From: Anaerovirgula multivorans
Lineage (GTDB): Bacteria; Bacillota; Clostridia; Peptostreptococcales; Natronincolaceae
Length of the DNA stretch: 64,000 nucleotides
Assembly (NCBI RefSeq): GCF_900188145.1
Contig: NZ_FZOJ01000011.1
Location: 86,370 to 150,369, forward strand
Reading direction: 5' to 3'
The notes beneath the pieces are model-generated. The model ran no database searches, had not been told where the DNA came from, and saw only the letters and a list, made by a program, of their open reading frames with translations. Shown here piece after piece: positions 55,751 to 64,000 of the stretch; position 1 is the stretch's first letter, and the number at the start of each line of letters is the position of its first letter. The translations under genes were made by a program, and so were the position numbers.

Positions 55751-57740
55751 TGAAATCTTCCCCCTCTCTAGTAAATGTTAAGGTAAAAATTGTTCCCTCC
55801 TGTAAAGCACTCTCATAGCTTAAGGCTACTCCATTTTCCGCTAAAAGCTGAAAGGTTACAAACAATCCCAAGCCAGTTCCGTTAGACTTTGTTGTATAGA
55901 AGGGATTATAGATTTTGTGAATGCTATCTTCATCTATACCACATCCATTATCCTTAATATTTAAAAGTATTTTTTTGTCTCTAATTTCTGCTGAAAAAGT
56001 AATTTTCTTTTTCTCTTTATCCATACTTTCAATAGCATTTAAAATCATGTTTAACAATACTTGTCTCAAGTGATTTTTGTCCATATGAATATAAATAGCT
56101 TCATCTATATGGTTCTCAATATGAACCTTCTCTTGTTTTATTTTATTTTTCAGTAAAGTTAGGACTCCATTTAATGCAGATTGTAGATGAATCCTCTCAC
56201 GGAAGGGCTTCCTGGGCTTTGCATATTCTAACAAATCATTGATTAGGGTGTTTACTCTATCAATTTCTAACGGGATATCTGTAGAAAACAACTTCTGAAA
56301 CTCCGTATTGTTAAACTTTTTAGGCAATAGCTCTGCATAAGCCTTAATGGAGGTCAATGGATTTCTTATCTCATGGGCAATGCTGGCAACTAAATTCCCT
56401 AAAGATTGTAGCTTGTCCTTAGTTCTTATAGTTTCTTGTAGCTTTCTTTCCTCCGTAACATCTCTAAAGAAAAGAATAACCTCCTCCATATCTCCATTAA
56501 TATTGGTAATGGTTCTAATATCATAATATAAAAGCCTTTTTTCTCCTTGAATATAGATTTCTTCTTCTCCCTTTCCCTCTTGCAGCTTATCTAGGGAAAA
56601 TAGCTGTTCTAACAGGGTTTCTCTATAGGGATTTCCTACCAGCCGCCCCTCTTCCTGAGATCCTAATAGCTGATAAGCCAATTGATTTACAAAGGATATC
56701 CGTCCCTCCTTGTTAATGGTAACCACCGCTATGAAAATATTCTGTAGGATTTTTTCTCTAAAATCCTTTTCTCTACTGATTTCCTTATTTTGTCCGATTA
56801 AGATTTTATTCACCTCTTGAATCTCATAGGTTTGCTTTTCAACCTCCTTTTTCAAGGAGGAATTCCATCGATAAAGAAACAAAATCATAATTAAGAGAGA
56901 AGATATAGCAATCCCTATGGTTGCGATGATCTTTCGTTTGTACCAGCTGGGAAATTGAAGAGGTTGACCAAACCACTTCCTATAAATTTTATCATAGGTT
57001 CCATTTCGCTTGATTTCTTTTAAACCTTTATTAATGATATGCTGGGTATAAACATCTCCTCTCGCCACCGCTACAGCATATTTGCTGGGATTTAACATTT
57101 CCCCCACAATTTTAACCTGGTTCCTAACCCCTAGTTGATTGATCAAGAAAGCACCTGTTAACGTGTTACCAATGTAAGCATCTACTTCCCCCACTAATAG
57201 CTTTCTCATAGCCTCCTCTTGATCACTTGTAAAAATAATTTTCACTTCCCATAGAGCTTTTAGATTAGTAATCGCCACATCTCCCTGTTGTATAGCAACT
57301 CTTTGAAAGCTAAGATCCTCTAATTTTTCAATCTCTGTATCCATTAAAACAAAAATCGATTGAGAATTCTCTAAGTAGGCATCAGAAAAATCATAGTACT
57401 TTTCCCGTTCCTTTGTTATCTTGATGCCTTGAATCACATCAACCTCTTTAGCCTGCAATTTTTCACTGGTTTCTTGCCATTCCATAGGATAAAATTGCAC
57501 ATTTATACCCGTACTCAAGGCAATAGCTCTAATAATATCGACATTGAATCCTATGTATTCCCCATGCTCATCTATATATTCATAAGGAGGAAAATTTCTA
57601 TCCCCCGCAATCCTTAATGTGATAGAATCAGTTTCTCCAAAAAAGGTAATCGTGTTGAAAACTTCAAAATAAGCCAACACACCATAAGCGATTATGATAA
57701 GCGTTGTAACAAAGGCAATTGTTTTCTTCAAAAGGGTCAT
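55728..57740 (-). CDS. histidine kinase with amino-acid-binding (SBP_bac_3) sensor domain
   Basis: A 670-residue hybrid-input kinase. A membrane helix (FVTTLIIIAYGVLAYF) precedes an extracellular SBP_bac_3 domain (about residues 40-265; RNFPPYEYIDEHGEYIGFNVDII, DVIQGIKITKEREKYYDFS, AYIGNTLTGAFLINQLG). Then come a second membrane helix, a PAS domain, the phospho-His motif SIAHEIRNPLTSIKAYAELL and the ATPase domain (IKDNGCGIDEDS, NGTGLGLFVTFQL). It probably senses glutamate, histidine or a related amino acid and signals to the overlapping sigma-54 regulator. ATG 57740 was chosen; TTG 57749 is an alternative. Confidence 0.93.
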   Translation of the reverse strand: MTLLKKTIAFVTTLIIIAYGVLAYFEVFNTITFFGETDSITLRIAGDRNFPPYEYIDEHGEYIGFNVDIIRAIALSTGINVQFYPMEWQETSEKLQAKEVDVIQGIKITKEREKYYDFSDAYLENSQSIFVLMDTEIEKLEDLSFQRVAIQQGDVAITNLKALWEVKIIFTSDQEEAMRKLLVGEVDAYIGNTLTGAFLINQLGVRNQVKIVGEMLNPSKYAVAVARGDVYTQHIINKGLKEIKRNGTYDKIYRKWFGQPLQFPSWYKRKIIATIGIAISSLLIMILFLYRWNSSLKKEVEKQTYEIQEVNKILIGQNKEISREKDFREKILQNIFIAVVTINKEGRISFVNQLAYQLLGSQEEGRLVGNPYRETLLEQLFSLDKLQEGKGEEEIYIQGEKRLLYYDIRTITNINGDMEEVILFFRDVTEERKLQETIRTKDKLQSLGNLVASIAHEIRNPLTSIKAYAELLPKKFNNTEFQKLFSTDIPLEIDRVNTLINDLLEYAKPRKPFRERIHLQSALNGVLTLLKNKIKQEKVHIENHIDEAIYIHMDKNHLRQVLLNMILNAIESMDKEKKKITFSAEIRDKKILLNIKDNGCGIDEDSIHKIYNPFYTTKSNGTGLGLFVTFQLLAENGVALSYESALQEGTIFTLTFTREGEDFIAEAINC

Positions 57741-57829
57741 CCTCTCCAAGCTTCTATAGTTGTCTCAACTCATTCTTTAGAGTAATTATATCATAGCTAC
57801 CCCTCAGGATGACAGATTCAAAAACATGA

Positions 57830-57888
57830 CAGGAGACAGTCTTTGTTGTGAATAAAGATTTTACTCTATCACAATAAACTGTCCCCTG
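57830..57888. repeat. REP-like 59-base palindrome
   Basis: CAGGAGACAGT at the left pairs with ACTGTCCCCTG at the right with one mismatch, and TTTGTTGTGA pairs with TCACAATAAA inside, giving an imperfect stem of about 20 bp. It lies between the efflux operon and the kinase gene. ACTGTCCCCTG recalls the GGGGAC ends seen near the transposase remnant. Confidence 0.55.
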
Positions 57889-57904
57889 CATATACCGTTA
57901 TTGA

Positions 57905-59137
57905 CTATTGGACTTTTATAGCAATTCCCTTTTCCAATTTTTCATCTGGCGAAAGAATTATCTCTTCCCCTTCTTGCAGGCCAGTGATTACCTCCACCTG
58001 TCTTTTGCTCTCAATCCCTTTTTGGATTTCCCTTAATACTGCAGCATTGCCTTCGTTAACAAAGACATAGTTCTTCCCATTCTGTTGAAATACGGCATTT
58101 TCTGGAATCAGCAGTACATCTTCTCTACTGTTAACAATGATTTTGACATCTAAATCATAGCCAGGACGAATTCCTTCCACAGTGTCCTCTATATCCATCT
58201 CCACCTTAATTCTTTTCTGCTCAATCCCTAAATCAGAGATTTTGCTAAATGCCTGTGGATGGATTTTTCTTATGGTTCCCTTTACATCCTCGATCCCTAA
58301 GTCCTTATGGGAAATTTCTACAGCTGAGCCTACCTTTACCTTTCCTATTTCAGACACCAATACATCACTTTCAATATATAAGGCTTCTTTATCTCCAATC
58401 TCCATCACCTGCATTCCTGGTTGCAAATAACTGCCAACCTCTACTTCCTTCATCATCACTGTTCCCGTTAAGGAAGAAGTGATAACAAAATCCTTTCCCT
58501 TGCTTCTTAGATCTTCCATCTGGATATCCAGTTGTCTAAGCTGAGCCTCATATTGGGAGGCGATATTTTCTGAAACTGGCTTTCTCAGCAATTCTAAATC
58601 TAAATTAATCTCTTCAAGCTGTGCCACTTCCTGCTCTAGATCAACGATGATAACTTGGTACTCCTCATAGCTAATGGCTCCTGCTTCATATAAGGTTTTG
58701 TTATTATCCCGTTTTCTTTCCGCCTCCTGCACTTTTCTTTCTTGAGTAGCCAGCTGCGATTCCAGCTTCTCAATTTCCCTAGAATCTATAGGCTTCGTCT
58801 CTTCATTATATCGAGCCATTACTTCGGATTTTTTAGCTTCTAGTTCCATCATCTCTCGGGCAAGCTGCTGACTATCTATTTTTACTAGCACTTCTCCCTT
58901 CTCTACCTGGTCACCTACTTCTACTACGACCTCCGTCACCCTGCCAGTTGTTGGAGAGAAAACACTTCCTTTATTTTCTGATACTACAAGCCCTAATTCC
59001 TCTACATACTCTGCTATATTGCCTTTTTCAACAGCTGCAACCTCTACTTCTACAGCTTTGCTTCTATTCATCATCAATACTGCTCCTACTGAAATAACTG
59101 CTATAATAGCTATGATGCCAACGATTTTTTTCTTCAT
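57905..59137 (-). CDS. efflux periplasmic-adaptor-type (HlyD/MacA-like) membrane fusion protein
   Basis: A 410-residue extracytoplasmic adaptor: an N-terminal membrane anchor (KIVGIIAIIAVISVGAVLMM), a lipoyl-like half-domain VFSPTTGRVTEVVVEVGDQVEKGEVLVKID, a coiled-coil hairpin (about residues 95-190), the second half-domain VITSSLTGTVMMKEVEVG, and a beta-barrel part ending QVEVITGLQEGEEIILSP. In Gram-positive bacteria such proteins work with MacB-like ABC transporters. It is the last gene of the TetR-ATPase-permease-adaptor unit. GTG 59146 is an alternative start. Confidence 0.88.
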   Translation of the reverse strand: MKKKIVGIIAIIAVISVGAVLMMNRSKAVEVEVAAVEKGNIAEYVEELGLVVSENKGSVFSPTTGRVTEVVVEVGDQVEKGEVLVKIDSQQLAREMMELEAKKSEVMARYNEETKPIDSREIEKLESQLATQERKVQEAERKRDNNKTLYEAGAISYEEYQVIIVDLEQEVAQLEEINLDLELLRKPVSENIASQYEAQLRQLDIQMEDLRSKGKDFVITSSLTGTVMMKEVEVGSYLQPGMQVMEIGDKEALYIESDVLVSEIGKVKVGSAVEISHKDLGIEDVKGTIRKIHPQAFSKISDLGIEQKRIKVEMDIEDTVEGIRPGYDLDVKIIVNSREDVLLIPENAVFQQNGKNYVFVNEGNAAVLREIQKGIESKRQVEVITGLQEGEEIILSPDEKLEKGIAIKVQ

Positions 59138-59267
59138 TTTTTTCACATCCCCCTATGAAAAATCAGGTTGAGATCGAGGCCAAAGCTAAGGCCACTGTCT
59201 CCTCTGTCCTTCGATTTTTTGTTTAAAATATGATAGCTTTTTATGTCTCCGAAGCTATAGTTTACTC

Positions 59268-61625
59268 CTAGGAAATTCTATTTTTCAAAGCATCCATAAA
59301 GTTCAATTTATAAATTTTCCTGATGGTGGCCAACTGAGCTATCGTAACAAAAAACATAGTAGCAATAGCTGTTATGACATAACTACTTGGATTGATAATA
59401 ACAGGTATGGTAATCATATCCATTGCAAGAGAGGATACCATACCAACAGACATAGCATATCCTAGCGGCATTCCCAACAGTATACCTAGAAAAGTCATCA
59501 GTCCGTTTTCTCTAGTAACCATTTTGTAGATTTCTTTTTTATCAAAGCCCAGTACCCTTAAGGAAGAAAACTCCATGATTCTTTCGCTGATGCTGATAAT
59601 GGTAACATTGTACACGATGGCAAATCCTAATATTCCACCAAATAACATCATTACCCCTACAGAATAGATCATCATATCCATAAACTCTAAAAAGCTATTT
59701 TTCATATCCTCCACCGATTGCACCTGTCGAATATTTTTTACATCCTGTAGCTTAGGAACCACCTTATCCCTTGAATCTACCAATACTCCGGTAATCACAC
59801 CCTTTTCTCCCAGCAGATCATTCATTGCCTCAATATCCATGTAGGCATTGGTTCCTAAATATTGTTCAACAATTCCTTTTACCTCAATAGATTGATCCTC
59901 TTTATCCGGCATAAAGTTTTTTATTATGATTTCGTCTCCTGTACTCACTCCGAGGGTGCTAGCCAGTCTATCGACTAATATAATTCCATTTCTAGGTAGG
60001 TCTACTGACTCACCTGTTGGAGTTTTAAAATGATAAAACTCCGTATCCTTTGGTACGCCAATAATACTTACAGCCTTCTTCTTCCATCCATTTCTTAATT
60101 CGAAGGGAACCTCTGCTTTTGGTTCTATACGATCCACCTCAATGACTTTAGACAGCTCCCTCAAGGCATTATGATTCATAGGAGCAGCAAAATCAATATT
60201 ATACTGCATCGTTTGGAATTCTCCATATTGCAGCATAAACAGATTGTTCCAGACAGAGGACATAAAAACTGGTACCATGGTGATGGCATAGGTTAATGCA
60301 ATTCCCATCACTAGAAAGAGGGCTCTTCTTTTATTCCTCAATATATTTCTAATCACCATTTTCCAGCTAAAGGAAATTCTGTTCCAGATAAATTTAACTC
60401 TTTCTAACCAAATTCTCCCTCCTGTTTTAGGAGCCTCAGGTCGCATGGAATCGGCAGGCAATATTTTTAAAACACTTCTGGCCCCCATCAACCCTGATAA
60501 TATACAAAATGCGCTGGTTAACAGGATGCCATATACAAAATAGGTATAATAAACCTTCATCTGGAACATAGGAATGTTCATATATAAAATATACATATTT
60601 GTAAATGCCATCGACAGTGGTATGCTGAGGATAATCCCAATAATGGAACCCACCAAGCCAATAAGCAATGAGAATTTAGTATAATGCCCTAATATACTGA
60701 GGTTATTATATCCCAATGCCTTCATTACCCCAATGGACATTCTATCGTTTTTGACGATTCTGGATAACATAACATTGATAATCACCGCTGCTACAATTAA
60801 AAATAATAAAGTAATGGCAGTAGCCATCATTTCTAACTGCTCCACTTCCTGCATCATCATGCTATGGCTTAGCTGATCCTCTCTTTTAACGATTCGCCTC
60901 ACTCCATAGCGATCCAATTCATCCTCTATTTCATCTACAATGCTGTCTATTCGATGAATATATTCCTCATTGATCTTAATCATTACCTCATTGTAGCTTC
61001 CTTGATACCCTAAAGCTGATTGGGCAAAATCCTCTGTAACATAGATAACTCCAAATTTTTCTGGTGCTGGTAACAATGCTTCTTCATTTTCCATTAGATA
61101 AATATATTCAGGACTACCTACGATACCTACTACATCCAGCGGATACTCTCGCCCTGCGATATAGGGTGTTATCCTATCTTCCAGTTGGATTCCTCTAGCG
61201 TCAGAAAATTGTTGCAGTACCACTGTAGTTTTAGGATTTTCCTGGAGTTCTCTTCCTTCTATCGTATATAGTCCATTAATGGCTTCCGTTTCCTGCGGGA
61301 GAGAAACAATCCTGACCCTTACTTTTTCGTTAGGATCTTCTACCCTAAGGGGTACATCACTGCTGATTCGTCCCTGAGCTACTTCTACACCTTCTATCCT
61401 ATGCAACTGGTCTATTGCTGTCTTTGGTATTCTCACTACTTCTACAAAGACATCCCCAAAGTTAGTAACATCATAATAATGAAATATGGAATCATTTAGG
61501 TTATCCGCCACCATACTGAAGGAAACATAGATGGTCAATGCTAAAATTACCATCACTGCAATAGAAATAAATTGCCCTTTGGAGTTTTTAATTAATCTCA
61601 ATAACCTTACATCTAATTTCTTCAT
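59268..61625 (-). CDS. MacB/FtsX-type ABC transporter permease
   Basis: A 785-residue permease with two FtsX-type units. Membrane helices are near the N-terminus (about 18-38), three at 265-385, one at about 440 and three near the C-terminus. Large extracellular domains lie in between. Marks are NVMLSRIVKNDRMSIGVMKALGYN and RIMEFSSLRVLGFDKKEIY. The products probably export peptides, lipids or antimicrobial compounds. The ATG shares its first base with the stop of the ATPase gene, so the two are coupled. Confidence 0.88.
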   Translation of the reverse strand: MKKLDVRLLRLIKNSKGQFISIAVMVILALTIYVSFSMVADNLNDSIFHYYDVTNFGDVFVEVVRIPKTAIDQLHRIEGVEVAQGRISSDVPLRVEDPNEKVRVRIVSLPQETEAINGLYTIEGRELQENPKTTVVLQQFSDARGIQLEDRITPYIAGREYPLDVVGIVGSPEYIYLMENEEALLPAPEKFGVIYVTEDFAQSALGYQGSYNEVMIKINEEYIHRIDSIVDEIEDELDRYGVRRIVKREDQLSHSMMMQEVEQLEMMATAITLLFLIVAAVIINVMLSRIVKNDRMSIGVMKALGYNNLSILGHYTKFSLLIGLVGSIIGIILSIPLSMAFTNMYILYMNIPMFQMKVYYTYFVYGILLTSAFCILSGLMGARSVLKILPADSMRPEAPKTGGRIWLERVKFIWNRISFSWKMVIRNILRNKRRALFLVMGIALTYAITMVPVFMSSVWNNLFMLQYGEFQTMQYNIDFAAPMNHNALRELSKVIEVDRIEPKAEVPFELRNGWKKKAVSIIGVPKDTEFYHFKTPTGESVDLPRNGIILVDRLASTLGVSTGDEIIIKNFMPDKEDQSIEVKGIVEQYLGTNAYMDIEAMNDLLGEKGVITGVLVDSRDKVVPKLQDVKNIRQVQSVEDMKNSFLEFMDMMIYSVGVMMLFGGILGFAIVYNVTIISISERIMEFSSLRVLGFDKKEIYKMVTRENGLMTFLGILLGMPLGYAMSVGMVSSLAMDMITIPVIINPSSYVITAIATMFFVTIAQLATIRKIYKLNFMDALKNRIS

Positions 61626-62335
61626 CACCACTCAATCCCTTCAGGATGAATTGGATTCTTATTGATCTTTGTCTCTATAATTTCTCCACTTCTCATTTTA
61701 ATCACACGATCCGCCATCTCTCCGATAGGTACATTGTGAGTAATAATGATAACGGTCTTATTATATTTTTTATTAATCTCTCTCAACAGCGTAAGAATTT
61801 TTATTCCTGTCTTGAAATCAAGAGCTCCTGTCGGTTCATCGCATAATAGCAAAGCAGGATTCTTTGCCACTGCTCTTGCTATGGCCACCCGTTGTTGTTC
61901 ACCACCACTCATTTGGGCTGGGAAATGTTCTTTTCTATCCCCTAACCCTACTGCCTCTAATACTTCGTCAATGTCCAAAGCATCTTTACAAATTTCTGTA
62001 GCCAGTTCTACATTTTCTCTAGCAGTTAAATTTGCCATCAAATTATAGAACTGAAAAACAAATCCCACTTTTTCTCTACGATAAATCGTTAGCTTTCTAT
62101 CGTTATATCCAGTAACATCTTCTCCCTCCATAAAAACCTTACCTTCAGTCGGTAAATCCATTCCTCCTAAGATATTTAAAAGGGTACTTTTCCCTGAGCC
62201 ACTGGGTCCCAGTATGACAACAAATTCTCCTTGGTATAATTCAAGGGATACTTCTTTTGCAGCTGCTATTGTTACTTCTCCCATCTGATAGAGTTTGCTG
62301 ACATTTTCTACCTTCATTAAAGTATCGTTTTCCAT
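61625..62335 (-). CDS. MacB/LolD-like ABC transporter ATP-binding protein
   Basis: A 236-residue ATPase with Walker [19 protein letters not shown]-loop [11 protein letters not shown], signature [14 protein letters not shown], Walker [13 protein letters not shown] and the His switch IIITHN. It powers the permease encoded next, with which it overlaps by one base. GGGGTGGAA precedes the ATG, three bases after the tetR stop. Confidence 0.95.
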   Translation of the reverse strand: MENDTLMKVENVSKLYQMGEVTIAAAKEVSLELYQGEFVVILGPSGSGKSTLLNILGGMDLPTEGKVFMEGEDVTGYNDRKLTIYRREKVGFVFQFYNLMANLTARENVELATEICKDALDIDEVLEAVGLGDRKEHFPAQMSGGEQQRVAIARAVAKNPALLLCDEPTGALDFKTGIKILTLLREINKKYNKTVIIITHNVPIGEMADRVIKMRSGEIIETKINKNPIHPEGIEW

Positions 62336-62337
62336 AA

Positions 62338-62928
62338 TTATTCCACCCCTTTTCCCCCTAATAGTCCATATTTGAGAAAATCATAAAAGCCTTCTGCTAA
62401 AGTGCTTGGATCTTCTTGGGTCTTGATTTTATCGAAATACTTTTCTGCAAATCCTTCAGTCATCATCATCAACATATCTGTCATAATGGATGTGTTCACC
62501 TTTCTTATTTCTCCTTTTTCTACCCCCTCCTTTATAATCCATTCAAATATTTCTCTACCTCTTCTATACTTTTCCTCCAGCAATTTTTCTGTAACATAGG
62601 GGATTTCCATAGCATCCTTGTAAAAAGCAAAAGAATAATTCTTCGAATCTTTCAAATTGTAGTTCATCATAAAGTTTATTTTTTCCAAGGTTCCGGGTAT
62701 TTCTTTCATCTCTTCTTCAAACATGGCAGAGACTCTATCCATAAGAGATAATACAACCTCTAAAAATAACTTTTCCTTTGAAGGAAAGTGTTTATAGATT
62801 GTCATCTTGCTAATTCCAGCTGCTTCTGCAATCTCATCCATAGAGACTGCTTTATAACCTAACTTTACAAAGAGTTCTTCCGCCTTCTCCATCAACCGTT
62901 TGTACTTTATTTCACTTTGTGTAGCCAT
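62338..62928 (-). CDS. TetR family transcriptional regulator
   Basis: A 196-residue regulator with the N-terminal helix-turn-helix LFVKLGYKAVSMDEIAEAAG followed by ISKMTIYKHFPSKEKLFLEVV, and a helical ligand-binding C-terminal part. It is the first gene of the efflux operon, so it likely represses its own operon until an inducer binds. A GTACTTTTGTAC palindrome lies 40 bases upstream. AGGAGGTG precedes the ATG. Confidence 0.93.
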   Translation of the reverse strand: MATQSEIKYKRLMEKAEELFVKLGYKAVSMDEIAEAAGISKMTIYKHFPSKEKLFLEVVLSLMDRVSAMFEEEMKEIPGTLEKINFMMNYNLKDSKNYSFAFYKDAMEIPYVTEKLLEEKYRRGREIFEWIIKEGVEKGEIRKVNTSIMTDMLMMMTEGFAEKYFDKIKTQEDPSTLAEGFYDFLKYGLLGGKGVE

Positions 62929-62968
62929 ATCACACCTCCTGAACTCAATATAATCTTAAGGCAAATTT

Positions 62969-62992
62969 GTACTTTTGTACCTCCAGAGTATA
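62969..62992 (-). promoter_or_regulatory. tetR promoter -10 and probable TetR operator
   Basis: GTACTTTTGTAC at 62969-62980 is an inverted repeat just downstream of a -10-like TATACT (minus strand, 62992-62987). Binding there would block transcription start. No clear -35 is visible. Confidence 0.5.
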
Positions 62993-63043
62993 ATTTTATT
63001 ATATATCTTTCTACAAAAACTGGCAATATCATTTATAAACAAA

Positions 63044-63113
63044 AACGAAAAAACCACGGAAAAACCACAGGGACGGCAGGTTTAAACCACGGGGACTAAA
63101 CCACGTAAACCAC
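63044..63113. repeat. AACCACGGGGAC repeat cluster
   Basis: Several copies of AAACCACGG or AAACCAC, often followed by GGAC, lie directly left of the transposase element and run into its left end. They resemble the GGGGAC repeats at 20613-20757 and look like REP-type DNA gathered near a Y1 transposase. Confidence 0.55.
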
Positions 63114-63130
63114 GGGGACGGTTCTTTTGG

Positions 63131-63406
63131 TTAGACTTTTAGAACAACTCCTCTGCTGACTCCTGTTAATCTCGATATTTGCCTTGTGGATAGTCCCTCT
63201 TCTAACTCTTGTAGAAGGATATGGACATGATTACCCATTAGACAATATTCATATACCTTATATCTACTTTTATTTTTATATTCTTTTAATGTCTGTATAA
63301 ATTTTACATTATCTTCCTCATCTTCAAATATAATTTGCTTATTAATTCCCCGTAAAACTATATGATAGATACCACTTTCACTTTTTTCTCTTGCTTTTCT
63401 TGGCAT
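63131..63406 (-). pseudogene. REP-associated tyrosine transposase (Y1_Tnp), internally deleted
   Basis: A 91-residue protein. The N-terminus matches Y1 transposases: RKAREKSESGIYHIVLRGIN, then VYEYCLMGNHVHILLQE, the His-x-His pair of the HUH nickase. The chain then jumps to GLSTRQISRLTGVSRGVV, which resembles the C-terminal DNA-binding helix-turn-helix of the family. The middle part with the catalytic Tyr (usually 100 or more residues) is missing, so it is probably inactive as a nickase. It has a good ribosome site (GGAGGTGAT), but this site can pair with an upstream complementary sequence. Confidence 0.75.
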
Positions 63407-63409
63407 AAA

Positions 63410-63453
63410 AAATCACCTCCAAATATATGCTATCATAAATTTAGAGGTGATTT
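63410..63453 (-). promoter_or_regulatory. hairpin that can hide the transposase ribosome binding site
   Basis: AAATCACCTC (63410-63419 on the plus strand) and GAGGTGATTT (63444-63453) are exact complements. In the minus-strand mRNA the ribosome site GAGGTGAT would be paired with ATCACCTC 24 bases upstream, as in the translation block known for IS200. Confidence 0.65.
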
Positions 63454-63600
63454 AACCAATAGAACCGTCCCCTTGGTCTTAAGCGCTTGCAAACCATCTG
63501 ACACTTTATAAACATCATACCTGGCTTCCCTTAAATATATCTCAAGGACTTCCAGCACTTCACCATTATCATCTACAATCAATATACTATACATTGACAT
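63433..63600 (-). pseudogene. truncated response regulator cut by the element
   Basis: From ATG 63600 (GGGTGAT eight bases upstream) the frame reads MSMYSILIVDDNGEVLEVLE, then IYLREARYDVYKVSDGLQALK, a clear receiver-domain start with the DD acidic pair. At 63472 it enters the transposon end and stops at 63433. The rest of the receiver, including the phosphoacceptor Asp, is gone, and no continuation is visible left of the element. Confidence 0.7.
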
Positions 63601-63804
63601 ATAATCTAATCACCCAATCTTTTCTACTGTCAATTAACTTAAAATACCTATGTAAATTTGGTCTACATTCAATTTTTCAGTTTAGAAAATGGCATAAGTA
63701 CCCATGCATATCGTAGCAATTTTTTAGAAAGTAGTCAATTATAAATTAAAAATTTTACGATTAGTATAATGTTAGAAAAATTTGATTTTTTTTTATAAAA
63801 ATGT

Positions 63805-63831
63805 TAAATCCAAATAATAACCTGCCGATAT
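63805..63831 (+). promoter_or_regulatory. consensus sigma-28 (FliA/SigD) promoter
   Basis: TAAA, a 15-base spacer and GCCGATAT on the plus strand: an exact match to the flagellar sigma-28 consensus. It faces the right edge of the window. Confidence 0.8.
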
Positions 63832-63849
63832 AAAGACTAGGAAGGATTA

Positions 63850-63930
63850 ATGCAAGGTGTTGATTATGACAACTATTTAAATTCAAAGAGGAAAAATGTT
63901 TTTAAGATAACTCGTGATAGTAAAATATAG
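63850..63930 (+). CDS. possible 26-residue leader or small protein
   Basis: ATG at 63850, five bases after AGGAAGG and about 20 bases downstream of the sigma-28 -10 element, opens a 26-codon frame (MQGVDYDNYLNSKRKNVFKI...). Not recognised. After its stop comes an ACTCGAACA/TGTTTGAGT hairpin. It may be a real small protein, or the true target gene may begin beyond the window. Confidence 0.35.
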   Translation: MQGVDYDNYLNSKRKNVFKITRDSKI

Positions 63931-64000
63931 TACTTATAGTACTCGAACAGATGTAATTCTTTGTTTGAGTATATACAAAACTCGTGGTCTGTACTCATAG

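Larger units (their letters stand above)
63114..63472. mobile_element. 359-bp REP/IS200-like element with 22-bp inverted ends
   Basis: The left end starts GGGGACGGTTCT, continues TTTGGTTAGA, and matches the complement of the right end (63451-63472, ending AGAACCGTCCCC) at 20 of 22 positions. The element contains a single shortened transposase gene. To its right lies a response-regulator gene that stops at the boundary. The inverted ends, the short length and the Y1 transposase remnant fit a REP-associated (RAYT-like) or MITE-type unit. Confidence 0.75.

Overview
The window looks like chromosomal DNA of a low-GC, endospore-forming, flagellated, anaerobic Clostridia member, most like the alkaliphilic/halophilic Alkaliphilus-Natronincola group. 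The evidence is AT-rich intergenic DNA, strong AGGAGG ribosome binding sites with many GTG and TTG starts, sporulation genes (spoIID, spoIIQ, spoIIID, two Spo0E-like genes), flagellar genes, an S-box riboswitch before metK, and an F-type ATP synthase whose c subunits carry Na+-binding residues. The species assignment is inference. Almost all genes lie on the minus strand. No rRNA, tRNA or CRISPR array was seen.

Layout by position. 1-3 kb: flgK (partial), flgN, flgM with a sigma-28 promoter, yvyF and comF, the same order as in Bacillus. 3-9.7 kb: Spo0E-like gene, recD2, DUF2922/DUF1659 pair, a small sigma factor, metK with its SAM riboswitch, a small membrane protein and a second Spo0E-like gene. 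9.7-20 kb: AEC transporter, GerMN lipoprotein with a two-component system, a split ArsP-type permease, an SLH-GH18 protein, a SurA_N-like lipoprotein and a phosphosugar mutase. 20-30 kb: fabZ, flgJ-like, flhP, flhO, mbl, spoIIID, spoIIQ, spoIID, murA and ywmB, a block collinear with Bacillus, then yueI. 30-40 kb: NusG_II protein, the full atp operon with a single-hairpin and a fused double-hairpin c subunit, and wecB.

40-58 kb is the accessory metabolic part. It holds two sigma-54 circuits. One is a PAS-AAA-Fis activator next to a thiolase gene with a -24/-12 promoter and two upstream palindromes. The other is an NtrC-type two-component system, with an amino-acid-binding-protein sensor domain, next to gltS-ftcD with a near-consensus -24/-12 promoter. 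An AbgT transporter and a peptide-binding-protein/unknown/kinase/regulator operon also lie here. A 1.86 kb AT-rich segment between two 23-bp palindromic direct repeats carries a broken CARDB-lipase gene and two tandem small membrane proteins.

58-64 kb: a TetR/MacB-like efflux operon. It is followed by a 359-bp element with 22-bp inverted ends that carries a shortened Y1 (REP-associated) transposase and appears to have cut off a response-regulator gene. A consensus sigma-28 promoter sits near the right edge.

Most unusual points: the c-ring gene pair with one Glu-to-Gln site, a SpoIIQ that keeps zinc ligands but has lost both catalytic histidines, the two sigma-54 circuits, the transposase remnant whose ribosome binding site can fold into a hairpin, and a fabZ gene that seems to begin at a non-ATG codon.
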